Source: Pseudomonadota bacterium (GTDB lineage: Bacteria > Pseudomonadota > Gammaproteobacteria > Burkholderiales > Methylophilaceae). From it: a DNA stretch of 64,000 nucleotides. This document shows, piece after piece, positions 10,388 to 19,278 of this stretch (the stretch's first letter is position 1; each line of letters begins with the position of its first letter). Below the pieces are notes generated by a model. That model was not told the origin of the DNA. It did no database searches and worked only from the letters and a program-made list of their open reading frames with translations. A program made the translations under genes and the position numbers. The DNA is taken from positions 166,623 through 230,622 of the forward strand of contig JAKQIT010000048.1 of NCBI GenBank assembly GCA_029556915.1. The letters run 5' to 3'.

Positions 10388-11671
10388 ATGAAATTACCCG
10401 TAAGCACATTTTTAGGCGCGTTGAAGCTAGCCTTATCTTTAGTCACATTTTTTACCTTGTCTTTAGCACATGCCGCGCTTGAAATTGAAATTAGCGGCGG
10501 TAGTGCGCAGCAAGTGCCAATTGCTATTGTACCTTTTGCACAAAATGACACGATAAGCAAAATTATTGAAGCAGATTTAAAGCGTAGCGGTATGTTTAGG
10601 GTGCTAGAAACGGGCGGAGTGGCAAGTCGCCCCAACGAGATTGCCCAAATTAAATTTGCTGAGTGGACAGCTTTACAAGCACAAGCGATGGCGGTGGGTT
10701 CGGTTGAGCCAATTGCAGGTGGCAAGCTTAAAGTCACTTACCAACTGGCTGATGTGCTGAAACAATCACAGCTAACGGGCGGGCAATATACGATTGCGCC
10801 AAGCCAGTTAAGAATTACCGCGCATAAAATTGCCGATGCAATTTACCAAAAACTGACTGGAGAGTCAGGTATTTATGCCAGCCGAATTGCCTACATTAAT
10901 AAATCTGCTGGGCGATATACCTTGCAAGTGGCAGATGCAGATGGTGAAAATGCACGCACGATGGTGTCATCTAAAGAGCCGATAATTTCACCTGCTTGGT
11001 CGCCAGAAGGTAATCGCATTGCCTATGTGTCGTTTGAAAAGAAAAAACCGATTGTTTACGTGCAATCATTAAGTGGTCAGCGTAATGTGGTCGCTAGTTT
11101 TAAGGGTAATAATAGTGCGCCAGCTTGGTCGCCTGATGGGAATCAATTGGCTATTGTGTTGACGCACGCTGCCAACTCGCAGATATACACAATCAATGCC
11201 GATGGCTCTGGGTTGAAACAAGTGACTAAAAGTAGCGCGATTGACACTGAACCCACTTGGTCAAATGATGGTCAATGGATTTACTTTAGCTCGGATCGTG
11301 GCGGCAGACCGCAAATATATAAAGTGTCATCAAGCGGTGGAAGTCCGCAGCGTGTTTCGTTTGAAGGTGCTTATAATGTAAGCCCACGCTTTTCACCTGA
11401 TGGAAAAAGTTTGGCAATGATACGCAACGATGGTGGCCGATTCCGTGTGGCCTTGCAAGACTTAGCCACGGGTCAAGTGCAGCTATTGAGTGAGGGTAAT
11501 CAGGATGAATCACCCAGCTTTGCCCCCAATGGCCGTGTGATACTATATGCTACACGCTCAGGCAATAGAGGCGCATTAGCAGCAGTCTCTGCCGATGGTC
11601 GCGTTAAGCAGCGCTTAAAAGATTCTGGTGGCGATATTCGTGAACCAGCTTGGGGTCCTCTTATCAAGTAA
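10388..11671 (+). CDS. tolB: Periplasmic beta-propeller TolB
   Basis: Periplasmic partner of Pal and TolA. From the ATG at 10388 the product is 427 residues and begins with a typical signal peptide ending in SLAHA near residue 29; an in-frame TTG at 10364 would put eight extra residues before it and is less likely. The N-terminal domain is followed by repeated propeller signatures such as PAWSPDGNQLA, EPTWSNDGQWIYFSSDRGG and SPRFSPDGKSLA. A 138-bp gap separates it from tolA, so it may have its own promoter. Confidence 0.97.
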   Translation: MKLPVSTFLGALKLALSLVTFFTLSLAHAALEIEISGGSAQQVPIAIVPFAQNDTISKIIEADLKRSGMFRVLETGGVASRPNEIAQIKFAEWTALQAQAMAVGSVEPIAGGKLKVTYQLADVLKQSQLTGGQYTIAPSQLRITAHKIADAIYQKLTGESGIYASRIAYINKSAGRYTLQVADADGENARTMVSSKEPIISPAWSPEGNRIAYVSFEKKKPIVYVQSLSGQRNVVASFKGNNSAPAWSPDGNQLAIVLTHAANSQIYTINADGSGLKQVTKSSAIDTEPTWSNDGQWIYFSSDRGGRPQIYKVSSSGGSPQRVSFEGAYNVSPRFSPDGKSLAMIRNDGGRFRVALQDLATGQVQLLSEGNQDESPSFAPNGRVILYATRSGNRGALAAVSADGRVKQRLKDSGGDIREPAWGPLIK

Positions 11672-11739
11672 CCCACTCATAATGTAATAGCAATTTTTTT
11701 AGAGATTATTTTTAGCATTCAAATTTTATGGAGAACAAA

Positions 11740-12318
11740 ATGAAGACATTTAATGTGAAGTTAGTTAGTGCATTGGCGATGGCGTTATTACTAGCGGCTT
11801 GTAAAAGCACACCGATGACAAAACCGACTGTAGAAGATAAAAGCGTAGGTAAAGATAGCTCATCTACAACAACTGGCGCAACAACAGGTAGCGCAGACGA
11901 CGGTTCTGGCGTAAAAGAGGTGAATTTAGACAATGGTGCAAACGCTGACGATGCTGGCAACCCACTCAAAGACCCAAACAATATTTTGTCAAAACGTCAT
12001 GTGTATTTTGCCTTTGATAGCGATGCAGTTAATGCTGAATTTCGCCCATTGATTGAAGCGCACGCTAAATATTTACTTGCAAATAAAGGCGCAAAAGTGA
12101 TTTTACAAGGCAACACCGATGAGCGCGGTACACGCGAGTACAACTTGGCCTTAGGTCAACGTCGTTCAGTAGCTGTTAAAAAATCATTGAATGCACTTGG
12201 TGTGCAAGATGGCCAAATTGAAACAGTCAGCTACGGTGAAGAAAAAACCCAAGGCTGTGCAGATGAAACTTGCTTTGCAAAAGATCGCCGTACTGACATT
12301 GTTTACGAAGGCGAATAA
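11740..12318 (+). CDS. pal: Peptidoglycan-associated lipoprotein Pal
   Basis: Outer-membrane lipoprotein that anchors the Tol system to peptidoglycan. The start at 11740 follows GGAG at the right spacing and gives a signal peptide with lipobox LAAC, lipidated cysteine at residue 21. A flexible serine/threonine linker leads to the OmpA-like domain with HVYFAFDSD and QGNTDERGTREYNLALGQRRS, the peptidoglycan-binding signature. A strong hairpin follows the stop codon. Confidence 0.97.
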   Translation: MKTFNVKLVSALAMALLLAACKSTPMTKPTVEDKSVGKDSSSTTTGATTGSADDGSGVKEVNLDNGANADDAGNPLKDPNNILSKRHVYFAFDSDAVNAEFRPLIEAHAKYLLANKGAKVILQGNTDERGTREYNLALGQRRSVAVKKSLNALGVQDGQIETVSYGEEKTQGCADETCFAKDRRTDIVYEGE

Positions 12319-12339
12319 ACGATAAAGCACGGTTAAACG

Positions 12340-12369
12340 AGGCTTCTATCAGTCAAATGATAGAAGCCT
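12340..12369 (+). terminator. Hairpin between pal and cpoB
   Basis: Perfect 12-bp inverted repeat with a 6-nt loop (arms 12340-12351 and 12358-12369), followed by tcatgctttttac. It probably ends or attenuates transcription after pal, lowering cpoB expression relative to pal. The following T-run is imperfect, so read-through is likely. Confidence 0.75.
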
Positions 12370-12416
12370 TCATGCTTTTTACCTTCAAGCTTTTTATATT
12401 GATTAGAGTTGAAATT

Positions 12417-13268
12417 ATGATGAAAAAACGCAATCTTGTTAGCTTGTTTTTGCTATTGCAATTATTGGCTTTTAACAGTCACGCAGCTTTGTTTGACGAT
12501 AAAGAAGCGCGCAAAAAAATTATTGAAGTGGAAGCAAGTACGCAGGCAGATTTAGCCAGCATTAAAAAAAGTATCCAAGCGTTAGAGCAACGAGTGAACG
12601 CCATCGAGGCGATTACCAAGGGCCAAGTGCTGCATGATATGCAAAATCAGATTGAAACTTTAAACCAAGAGGTGGCAAGGCTGAAAGGCGATTTAGAAGT
12701 GGCAAACCATGCCGTTGAGATGACGCAACAGCGCCAAAAAGATTTATATGGTGACACAGACACTCGCTTGCGTAAGCTAGAAACAGCAGCAACGCCTGTT
12801 GTTGCCGCAACTGCCCCAACAGATACCGCTAGCGTTTCAGGCACAGCCGTAGCAGCAACGCCAGTTGCACAGCCAAACAAAAGTACCCAAGAGTTTCAGA
12901 CACTTGAGTTAGCGGATGGATTATCAAGAGAAGCTAAGCACAAAGAAGCTTTTGCTGCCTATGAAAAATTTTTAAAAGACTACCCTAGCAGCCCGCTAGT
13001 GCCAGAGGCGCAATACGGCCTAGGCTACTCTCAATATGCACTTAAAAGCTACAAATCCGCTATTACAACGCAACAGAAATTGATTGCGCAATATCCTGAA
13101 AGCCTGAAAGTACCTTTGGCGATGATGAATATCGCTAATAGCCAAATTCAGCTTGGGCAAGTGACCAGTGCTAAAAAAAGCTTGCGTGATTTAATTGCAA
13201 AATTCCCCAATAGCGAAGTCACGCCCACTGCCCAAAAACGTCTAAAAGCCTTAGAAGCGATTAAATAA
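12417..13268 (+). CDS. cpoB: Cell division coordinator CpoB (YbgF)
   Basis: Periplasmic protein that in other proteobacteria coordinates peptidoglycan synthesis with outer-membrane constriction. The ATG at 12417 or 12420 gives a signal peptide ending NSHA near residue 23, whereas the longer frame would begin inside the pal terminator. A coiled-coil region (~30-120) is followed by an alanine/threonine linker and three TPR-like repeats (about 160-283) with motifs such as AQYGLGYSQYALKSY. Position after pal is canonical. Confidence 0.95.
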   Translation: MMKKRNLVSLFLLLQLLAFNSHAALFDDKEARKKIIEVEASTQADLASIKKSIQALEQRVNAIEAITKGQVLHDMQNQIETLNQEVARLKGDLEVANHAVEMTQQRQKDLYGDTDTRLRKLETAATPVVAATAPTDTASVSGTAVAATPVAQPNKSTQEFQTLELADGLSREAKHKEAFAAYEKFLKDYPSSPLVPEAQYGLGYSQYALKSYKSAITTQQKLIAQYPESLKVPLAMMNIANSQIQLGQVTSAKKSLRDLIAKFPNSEVTPTAQKRLKALEAIK

Positions 13269-13298
13269 AGAGGCAATTTTATTCTTTAAAAAGCCATT

Positions 13299-13320
13299 AA
13301 AAATCTCCCGAGAGATTTTT
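13299..13320 (+). terminator. Terminator-like hairpin after cpoB
   Basis: Perfect 9-bp inverted repeat (13299-13307 and 13312-13320) with loop CCGA and a run of five T in the right arm; on the other strand it also ends in T. It directly joins dispersed hairpin copy 2 and seems to be part of the long form of that repeat. Confidence 0.75.
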
Positions 13321-13324
13321 AATG

Positions 13325-13357
13325 CTCTGGAAGCCGCATGGATATTGGCTTCCAGAG
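13325..13357. repeat. Dispersed hairpin repeat, copy 2
   Basis: Perfect 11-bp arms (CTCTGGAAGCC / GGCTTCCAGAG), loop gcatggatatt. This is the best full-length copy: a CCCGAG hairpin lies on the left (13299-13320) and a GAAGATG signature on the right (13368-13374). It sits between cpoB and queE. Confidence 0.92.
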
Positions 13358-13478
13358 GTGCATAAAAGAAGATGTGCAAAATAAGCACATTTTAAAGTGC
13401 TTTTTTGGACATATTTTTCCATTCAGCAAATGCTACAAATCACGGTAAAATAACGTCCAATTAAATTGGGTGTCATGG

Positions 13479-14117
13479 ATGTCGCTTAAAATATTTGAAA
13501 TTTTCTACTCTTTGCAAGGGGAATCTTCACGCGTGGGTTTGCCCACAGTGTTTGTGCGCCTCACAGGTTGCCCCATGCGCTGCGTGTATTGCGACACGGC
13601 CTATGCGTTTAGCGGTGGCAGCAATATGGAAATTGCCGATATTTTGGCAAAAGTGGCCACCTTTAACACCCAATATGTCACCGTTACAGGCGGTGAGCCC
13701 TTAGCGCAAAAAGAATGCCATGTTTTGCTTAAAGCCTTGTGTGATGCGGGGTACAGCGTATCGCTAGAAACGGGCGGGGCGATGGATATTAGCCAAGTGG
13801 ATAGCCGTGTTTCGGTGATATTGGATATTAAAACGCCAGATTCTGGCGAATTGAAAAATTATTTATGGAGCAATTTGACGCACCTAAAAGGCACAGATGA
13901 AGTGAAATTTGTGCTGTGCAGCCGCGCAGATTACGACTGGGCAAAAGAATTGCTTAACACCGAAAAGCTCGCAGAAAAATGCCCAGTATTATTTTCACCC
14001 GTTTACAGCCAGCTTAACCCTACCGACTTAGCGCAGTGGGTGTTAGCTGACCAATTACCGGTGCGCATGCAAGTGCAGTTACATAAGATTTTATGGGGCG
14101 AAAAGCCTGGCGTTTAA
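13479..14117 (+). CDS. queE: 7-carboxy-7-deazaguanine synthase QueE
   Basis: Radical SAM enzyme that converts carboxytetrahydropterin to 7-carboxy-7-deazaguanine in queuosine synthesis. The cluster-binding motif CPMRCVYC gives cysteines 31, 35 and 38, and TVTGGEPL lies further on. The ATG at 13479 matches the usual [16 protein letters not shown] start; a GTG three codons upstream is possible. queC begins 2 nt after its stop. I looked for a preQ1 riboswitch upstream and did not find one. Confidence 0.95.
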   Translation: MSLKIFEIFYSLQGESSRVGLPTVFVRLTGCPMRCVYCDTAYAFSGGSNMEIADILAKVATFNTQYVTVTGGEPLAQKECHVLLKALCDAGYSVSLETGGAMDISQVDSRVSVILDIKTPDSGELKNYLWSNLTHLKGTDEVKFVLCSRADYDWAKELLNTEKLAEKCPVLFSPVYSQLNPTDLAQWVLADQLPVRMQVQLHKILWGEKPGV

Positions 14118-14119
14118 AT

Positions 14120-14815
14120 ATGAATAAGCAAACAAAAAAAGCGGTTGTGTTGTTATCTGGTGGGCTGGATTCAGCCACCGTGCTGGCGTATGCGCGCCAC
14201 CAAGGCTATGCGTGTTACTGCTTAAGTTTAGATTATCACCAGCGCCATATTGCCGAGCTACAAGCGGCTCAAAATATTGCCAAAGTGATGGACGCAAGTG
14301 CACACAAAACTGCGCAACTTGATTTGTCGCTATTTGGAGGCTCCGCACTTACCGATGATAATATTGCTGTCCCCGAAAGTGCATCAAAGGGGATTCCGGT
14401 GACTTATGTGCCAGCACGCAACACCATTATGTTATCGCTCGCCTTGGCTTGGGCAGAGGTTTTAGAGGCGCAAGATATTTTTATCGGCGTGAATGCGCTC
14501 GATTATTCAGGTTATCCAGATTGTCGTGGTGAGTATGTAAAAGCTTTTCAAAACATGGCTAACTTGGCAACTAAAAGTGCAGTTGAAGGTAAAACGATTA
14601 CTATTCATGCGCCTCTGATTGAAATGACCAAGGCACAAATTGTGCAGTTAGGCACACAATTAGGTGTGGATTACGCCATGACGGTTTCATGCTATCAAGC
14701 CAATCAGCAGGGCGAGGCATGCGGTTTATGTGATTCATGCCGATTGCGTAAAGAAGGCTTTTTAGCCGCAGGTTTGGTTGACCCAACACGTTATATGAGT
14801 AAACAGAGTAAATAG
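14120..14815 (+). CDS. queC: 7-cyano-7-deazaguanine synthase QueC
   Basis: ATP-dependent enzyme that turns 7-carboxy-7-deazaguanine into preQ0, the step after QueE. The PP-loop SGGLDS lies at residues 13-18, and the zinc site is the four-cysteine cluster [17 protein letters not shown] near 190-210. The product is 231 residues, normal for the family. The ATG at 14120 follows the queE stop by 2 nt; the longer frame overlapping queE is unlikely. Confidence 0.96.
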   Translation: MNKQTKKAVVLLSGGLDSATVLAYARHQGYACYCLSLDYHQRHIAELQAAQNIAKVMDASAHKTAQLDLSLFGGSALTDDNIAVPESASKGIPVTYVPARNTIMLSLALAWAEVLEAQDIFIGVNALDYSGYPDCRGEYVKAFQNMANLATKSAVEGKTITIHAPLIEMTKAQIVQLGTQLGVDYAMTVSCYQANQQGEACGLCDSCRLRKEGFLAAGLVDPTRYMSKQSK

Positions 14816-14926
14816 TTGGATTTAAATAGATAAAACACTTGCCAAAAACCCTAAAAGTAACGTAAAATCCGCGCCTTTCTGCTTTAAATTATTCTTACAG
14901 CAACTTATCAAAAGAGAACAAAGATT

Positions 14927-15415
14927 ATGGTTATTATTCGTTTAGCTCGTGGTGGCGCGAAAAAAACTCCTTTCTACAACGTGGTTGTAGCCGATTCACG
15001 CAATCGTCGTGATGGTCGCTTTATCGAGCGCGTTGGTTTTTACAACCCATCAGCTAAAGCAAATGCTGAAGCATTGCGCATTGATTTAGCACGTGTAACG
15101 CACTGGCAAAGCAATGGCGCGCAACTGTCTGAAACAGTAGCCCGCTTGGTTAAATTCCACGCTAAAGGCCCTGAGCACGCAATTGCAGCTAAAGCAAAAG
15201 ACGCTGCGAAAGCTGAAGCTGCTAAGGCAAAAGTTGCTGCTGCTGAAGCGGCCAAATTAAAAGCTGCAGCTGATGCAGCTAAAGCTGAAGCCGATGCAAA
15301 AGCAGCTGAAGAAGCTGCCGCTGCTAAAGAAGCCGAGGCTGCTGCTAAAGCCGCTGAAGCAGAAGCTGCCGCTGCTGTTGAAGCACCTGCAGAAACGCCA
15401 GCTGCTGACGCTTAA
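14927..15415 (+). CDS. rpsP: 30S ribosomal protein S16 with long alanine-rich tail
   Basis: The first ~85 residues are a standard S16 ([26 protein letters not shown]). The remaining ~75 residues, from about 84 on, are almost entirely Ala, Lys, Glu and Asp in heptad-like runs, predicted to form a long charged helix. The usual S16 length is 80-90 residues, so the protein is nearly doubled. Tails of this type occur in some betaproteobacteria; the role is unknown. First gene of the rpsP-rimM-trmD-rplS operon. Confidence 0.96.
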   Translation: MVIIRLARGGAKKTPFYNVVVADSRNRRDGRFIERVGFYNPSAKANAEALRIDLARVTHWQSNGAQLSETVARLVKFHAKGPEHAIAAKAKDAAKAEAAKAKVAAAEAAKLKAAADAAKAEADAKAAEEAAAAKEAEAAAKAAEAEAAAAVEAPAETPAADA

Positions 15416-15421
15416 ATTGAT

Positions 15422-15443
15422 TGCTTAGATGAAAGTCTAAGCA
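15422..15443 (+). promoter_or_regulatory. Hairpin in the rpsP-rimM leader
   Basis: Perfect 8-bp inverted repeat (15422-15429 and 15436-15443) with a 6-nt loop in the 37-nt gap between rpsP and rimM. No T-run follows, so it is not a classical terminator. The sequence attgctt (15420-15426) can also pair with aagcaat (15448-15454), which overlaps the TTG start of rimM. It may set the large drop in expression between S16 and RimM known in this operon elsewhere, or serve as a processing site. Confidence 0.5.
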
Positions 15444-15452
15444 GTAAAGCAA

Positions 15453-15974
15453 TTGGCTAAAAATAATATGGTGGTCATGGGGCGCGTAGTAGCGCCTTAT
15501 GGCGTTTTAGGCTGGTTAAAAGTATTGCCAGATACTGAAACCATCGATGGATTGTTTGATTACGATACTTGGTGGCTAGGAAAAGCCAACGACTGGCGTG
15601 AGCTAGAAGTTGAAGCTGCTAAAGTGCATAACGATGTTCTGGTGGTTAAGCTCAAAGGTATAAACGATAGAGATGCTGCGTTTGCTTGCAAAGGTCAGCA
15701 AATTGCGGTGCCAAGAGATGCGCTGCCAGAGCCAGAACAAAATGCGTATTATTGGTCAGATTTGATAGGTTTGCAGGTAACAAATAAGCAAGATATTGAT
15801 TTTGGTGTTATCACAGAGGTATTTGAAACTGGCGCAAACGATGTGTTTGTAGTGAAGCCGGAGGACGCTAAAGATAAGTCGCAAGAACGATTGTTGCCAT
15901 TTATAGCATCCGTAGTGTTAGAGGTTGATGTAAAAGCAAAAACCATGTTGGTTGATTGGGATGCAGAGTTTTAG
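15453..15974 (+). CDS. rimM: 16S rRNA processing protein RimM
   Basis: Assembly factor for the 30S head, acting near S19. The N-terminal domain has [18 protein letters not shown] and the C-terminal PRC-barrel has [11 protein letters not shown]. The frame can start at TTG 15453 (173 residues) or ATG 15468 (168 residues); neither has a convincing Shine-Dalgarno sequence, so the start is uncertain. trmD follows the stop by 2 nt. Confidence 0.95.
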   Translation: MAKNNMVVMGRVVAPYGVLGWLKVLPDTETIDGLFDYDTWWLGKANDWRELEVEAAKVHNDVLVVKLKGINDRDAAFACKGQQIAVPRDALPEPEQNAYYWSDLIGLQVTNKQDIDFGVITEVFETGANDVFVVKPEDAKDKSQERLLPFIASVVLEVDVKAKTMLVDWDAEF

Positions 15975-15976
15975 GC

Positions 15977-16738
15977 ATGACTTATAGGTTTGATGTCGTC
16001 ACGCTGTTTCCTGAAATGTTTGATGCCATCACAAAACATGGCATTACCAGCAGGGCGCTACAGCAAAATATTTATGATATGCAATGTTGGAATCCGCGTG
16101 ATTTCACGACAGACAATCATAGAACGGTAGATGATAGACCCTTTGGCGGCGGTCCCGGCATGGTGATGCTGATTGAGCCGTTAGAAAAAGCCATCGATGC
16201 TGCAAAAGCAGCGCAGGCAAAACAGAATATTGAAAGTTGGGTTGTCCATCTTTCCCCAGCGGGTCAACCGCTGACGCATCAAAAAGTAATGCAGCTAAGT
16301 AAAAAACAAGGCTTGGTTTTATTAGCTAGCCGTTATGAAGGTGTTGATCAACGCTTGATTGATGCGCAGGTTGATGAAGAGTTGTCGATAGGCGATTATG
16401 TGTTAAGTGGCGGTGAGTTACCCGCCATGGCGTTGATGGATGCGATTATCCGCCAATTGCCGGGTAGTTTAGGTGATAGCGATTCTGCGATTGAAGATTC
16501 ATTTGTAGATGGGCTGTTAGATTGCCCGCATTACACAAGACCAGAAGAGTATAACGGTGTGAAAGTGCCTGAAGTGTTGCTTTCAGGTAATCATGCAAAG
16601 ATTAAGCAATGGCGTTTAAAAGCGGCATTGCAAAGAACTCGGGATTTACGTCCTGATTTATTGGCCGCAAGGTCGTTGACGAAGGAAGAAGCTCGGCTGC
16701 TACAAGAAATAAATGAGCAGGAACAAGCGTCTTCATAA
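15977..16738 (+). CDS. trmD: tRNA (guanine-37-N1) methyltransferase TrmD
   Basis: Methylates G37 in tRNAs reading CNN codons and prevents +1 frameshifting. The protein of 253 residues starts [18 protein letters not shown] and has the trefoil-knot SAM-binding signatures [23 protein letters not shown] and [14 protein letters not shown]. The ATG at 15977 was chosen over the TTG at 15956, which lies inside rimM. Confidence 0.98.
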   Translation: MTYRFDVVTLFPEMFDAITKHGITSRALQQNIYDMQCWNPRDFTTDNHRTVDDRPFGGGPGMVMLIEPLEKAIDAAKAAQAKQNIESWVVHLSPAGQPLTHQKVMQLSKKQGLVLLASRYEGVDQRLIDAQVDEELSIGDYVLSGGELPAMALMDAIIRQLPGSLGDSDSAIEDSFVDGLLDCPHYTRPEEYNGVKVPEVLLSGNHAKIKQWRLKAALQRTRDLRPDLLAARSLTKEEARLLQEINEQEQASS

Positions 16739-16768
16739 TTAAAAGGAACCCGCAAGGGATAAGGAAAA

Positions 16769-17164
16769 ATGGCAGATATTATTAAAATGTTAGAGCAAGA
16801 AGAAATTGCTCGTTTAAATAAAACGATTCCTGATTTTGCACCAGGTGACACCGTTGTAGTAGGTGTAAACGTGGTTGAAGGTAACCGTAAACGTGTGCAG
16901 GCATACGAAGGCGTGGTAATCGCTAAGCGTAATAAAGGTTTAAACTCATCTTTCATCGTGCGTAAAATCTCATCTGGCGAAGGTGTTGAGCGTACATTCC
17001 AAACATACTCACCTTTGATTGCTTCAATCGAATTGAAACGTCGTGGTGATGTACGTCGTGCTAAGTTGTACTACTTGCGTGAACGTTCAGGTAAATCTGC
17101 ACGTATTAAAGAAAAATTAGTCGCACGTGATAAAGAAGTGATGGCACCAGTAGATAACGCTTAA
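16769..17164 (+). CDS. rplS: 50S ribosomal protein L19
   Basis: Ribosomal protein at the 30S-50S interface. It is 131 residues long with the typical core [35 protein letters not shown] and a family-typical [16 protein letters not shown] precedes the ATG. It is the last gene of the operon and is followed by a strong terminator. Confidence 0.98.
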   Translation: MADIIKMLEQEEIARLNKTIPDFAPGDTVVVGVNVVEGNRKRVQAYEGVVIAKRNKGLNSSFIVRKISSGEGVERTFQTYSPLIASIELKRRGDVRRAKLYYLRERSGKSARIKEKLVARDKEVMAPVDNA

Positions 17165-17186
17165 AAACACTTTTAAGTGAAGCAAT

Positions 17187-17220
17187 AGCCCCAAAGAGCT
17201 AACAGCTTTGGGGCTTTTTT
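17187..17220 (+). terminator. Rho-independent terminator after rplS
   Basis: Ten-base arms AGCCCCAAAG (17187-17196) and CTTTGGGGCT (17206-17215) followed by an uninterrupted T-run. Confidence 0.95.
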
Positions 17221-17257
17221 ATTTGCCTAAAATTAAAAAAAAGCGTTTAATTTAGGC

Positions 17258-17767
17258 ATGAAAAACAAACATCAAATTCCACTTGATTATGAAGTTTTAA
17301 TCCCCGCCCCATTTGGCGCAGTTGGCATCATTGCGCAGGGTCTGCAGGTTACAGTGGAATTGATTCCAGAAGCAAAAACGAGTAAAAAGTCTGCAAACAA
17401 TAAATTGGCTATGCAAGTCGCGTCGCAAATTGAAGCCTATTTGGAAAAAGCAGATGACAGTTTTAATATCCCATTAAAACTCAAAGGCACCCCTTTTCAA
17501 CGCAAAGTATGGCAAGAAATTAGTGCAATACCAAGAGGGCAAGTGCTTACTTATAGCGATATTGCCGCGCACTTGAAATCTAGCCCCCGTGCTGTAGCCA
17601 ATGCCTGTGGTGCTAATCATTTACCGTTGGTGATTCCTTGTCACAGAGTTGTTGCCAAAGATGGCATAGGCGGGTTTATGAAGGGTGCAGAAAATGGACT
17701 CAATATCAAAAAGTGGCTGCTTCACCATGAGGGGGCAAGTTATCAAAATGGGCAGCCCGTTGCATAA
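17258..17767 (+). CDS. ogt: Methylated-DNA--protein-cysteine methyltransferase
   Basis: Suicide repair enzyme that removes alkyl groups from O6-alkylguanine. The acceptor cysteine is in VIPCHRVV near residue 127, preceded by the helix-turn-helix SSPRAVANACGANHLP and GQVLTYSDIA. With 169 residues it is an Ogt/AGT-type enzyme without an Ada regulatory domain. The xerD ATG begins directly after its stop, so the two are coupled. Confidence 0.95.
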   Translation: MKNKHQIPLDYEVLIPAPFGAVGIIAQGLQVTVELIPEAKTSKKSANNKLAMQVASQIEAYLEKADDSFNIPLKLKGTPFQRKVWQEISAIPRGQVLTYSDIAAHLKSSPRAVANACGANHLPLVIPCHRVVAKDGIGGFMKGAENGLNIKKWLLHHEGASYQNGQPVA

Positions 17768-18667
17768 ATGGAATTGCTAGAGGCTGATGCCGCCCAGCTC
17801 GAAGCTTTTCTTGACCACATCTGGCTCGAAGACGGATTATCTAAAAACACGCTTGAAAGTTACCGGCTGGATTTAACCAGCTTTGCACTATGGCTGCCCA
17901 CGCAAAATAAGCAATTACTCACGGTTGATTTAGCGGATATTCAGCAATACCTTGCTGTTAAGTTTCCACAAAGCAAGCCGCGCAGCATCAGCAGGTTAAT
18001 CGCCAGTTTACGCCGCTTTTATCGCTACGCCCTGCGTGAAAACCTCATAAAAATCGACCCCACCATTCAAATTCAATCGCCTAAGCTGCCGCGCAGTTTG
18101 CCCAAAAGCCTGAATGAAGATGAAGTAGTCGCATTGCTTAATGCGCCTAATTTTAATGAGCCAGCAGGCATTCGCGATAAAGCGATGCTCGAGCTTTTGT
18201 ATGCTTGTGGTCTGCGTGTTTCTGAGCTGGTAAATATCAAGGTGACCGAAGTCAGTATTAGCGATGGCGTAGTGCGCGTGACGGGTAAAGGCAGCAAAAC
18301 CCGCCTAGTGCCAATGGGTGAAGAAGCGGCTGATTGGCTTTCACGTTATATCAAAAATGCGAGAGTCGAGATTTTGCAAAAGCGTCTTTGCGATGCGCTA
18401 TTTGTCACCAACCGGGGCGAGGCGATGACCCGCCAAGCATTTTGGTATCTTATCAAACGCTATGCCTTGCTGGCAGGCATTAACAAGCCTATTTCACCGC
18501 ACGTATTAAGGCATGCTTTTGCCACGCATTTGCTTAATCACGGGGCAGATTTGCGCGTGGTGCAAATGTTGCTGGGGCATTCAGATATTTCTACCACGCA
18601 GATTTACACGCATGTAGCGCGGGAAAGATTGAAGCAGTTGCATAGTGTGCATCACCCCCGAGGATAA
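17768..18667 (+). CDS. xerD: Tyrosine recombinase XerD
   Basis: Site-specific recombinase that with XerC resolves chromosome dimers at dif. The N-terminal core-binding domain covers about 1-105. The catalytic set is visible: Arg in CGLRVSEL (~148), the HxxR motif HVLRHAFATHLL (~244-247), the histidine in LGHSDISTTQ and the nucleophile in IYTHV (~280). The family end is normally near GRLKQLHxxHHPR; here the last codons (HHPRG, stop) coincide with a CCCCGAG signature that belongs to the flank of dispersed hairpin copy 3. Confidence 0.95.
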   Translation: MELLEADAAQLEAFLDHIWLEDGLSKNTLESYRLDLTSFALWLPTQNKQLLTVDLADIQQYLAVKFPQSKPRSISRLIASLRRFYRYALRENLIKIDPTIQIQSPKLPRSLPKSLNEDEVVALLNAPNFNEPAGIRDKAMLELLYACGLRVSELVNIKVTEVSISDGVVRVTGKGSKTRLVPMGEEAADWLSRYIKNARVEILQKRLCDALFVTNRGEAMTRQAFWYLIKRYALLAGINKPISPHVLRHAFATHLLNHGADLRVVQMLLGHSDISTTQIYTHVARERLKQLHSVHHPRG

Positions 18668-18674
18668 TTAGATG

Positions 18675-18707
18675 CTCTGGAAGCCGCATGGTTATTGGCT
18701 TGCAGAG
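18675..18707. repeat. Dispersed hairpin repeat, copy 3
   Basis: Arms CTCTGGAAGCC / GGCTTGCAGAG (10 of 11 pairs), loop gcatggttatt. GAAGATG follows at 18718-18724 and CCCGAG lies in the last codons of xerD (about 18657-18662), so the repeat flank reaches into the coding sequence. Confidence 0.9.
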
Positions 18708-18744
18708 GGGGTGTTGGGAAGATGGTGCATTTAGAGGTGTGATT

Positions 18745-18985
18745 GGCTAATTTTGGAAGCTGTTTTTCGCCTGTAGGCGACCCTATTTCTTTTGCTTGTC
18801 CAAAAGAAATAGGGGAAAGAAAATGACACCCCGCCACCACGGCCTGACGGCTGTCCTGCGCTACTCAGCACAAAGGGCAGCAATCGGAAACTCGCTTCGC
18901 TCAAACAACCGCTTGCTGAAAGCTCCCTTTAAGCTTGCGTTGCTCGGCTTGGTGGAAGGGGTACGAATGTGGTAGCTTCGGTAAA
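18745..18985. repeat. Non-coding palindromic element (GAAATAGGG type)
   Basis: Part of the 323-bp gap between xerD and the minus-strand gene at 18991. It contains a perfect 14-bp inverted repeat (18781-18794 and 18801-18814, loop cttgtc), followed by a GC-richer, low-coding stretch with gacaccccgcc and ctcgcttcgctc. From memory this resembles an intergenic element common in many proteobacteria (an inverted repeat of TTTCTTTTG/CAAAAGAAA followed by a GC-rich tail); I could not align it. Small open frames here look like chance. Confidence 0.6.
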
Positions 18986-18990
18986 TCAAA

Positions 18991-19278
18991 CTACTGGAAT
19001 TTAGCAGGTTTGCATTTAGAGCAAAGCAAGGTAGATTTACGCATATTTCCAATTTTATAAATCAATGTAAAAATCCCGACAACCCCAAATACGAGCAATT
19101 TGCCGTAATTGCCACCATTTGAAGTGCTGATTACAATATAGGTGAATGCAACAGAAGCCACCCCACCAAAAACTGCAAGGAAGATAATGCCGGCCTTGCC
19201 AAAGTAGTCAGCATCTTCATCGTTGAGTTTACATCCACATTTAGAACAACAGTTTTTTTGGTTTACGTCATCGGTCAT
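18991..19278 (-). CDS. Small membrane protein with cysteine pairs
   Basis: Hypothetical protein of 95 residues. An N-terminal zinc-ribbon-like CCSKCGC segment (residues 10-16) and a C-terminal CSKC pair (86-89) flank two hydrophobic segments at about 30-52 and 60-80. The two cysteine clusters could form one metal site on the same side of the membrane. Its ATG overlaps the folB stop by 4 nt (ATGA), which indicates coupled translation and supports a real gene. I do not recognise a named family and infer no function. Confidence 0.65.
   Translation of the reverse strand: MTDDVNQKNCCSKCGCKLNDEDADYFGKAGIIFLAVFGGVASVAFTYIVISTSNGGNYGKLLVFGVVGIFTLIYKIGNMRKSTLLCSKCKPAKFQ

Noticed and set aside
13269-13478. 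Possible preQ1 riboswitch before queE
   Set aside because: No C-rich loop with an A-rich tail of the preQ1-I type is visible; the gap is explained by a terminator-like hairpin and repeat copy 2.
18652-19052. Small minus-strand open frames after xerD
   Set aside because: They lie across repeat copy 3 and the palindromic element and have no coding character.
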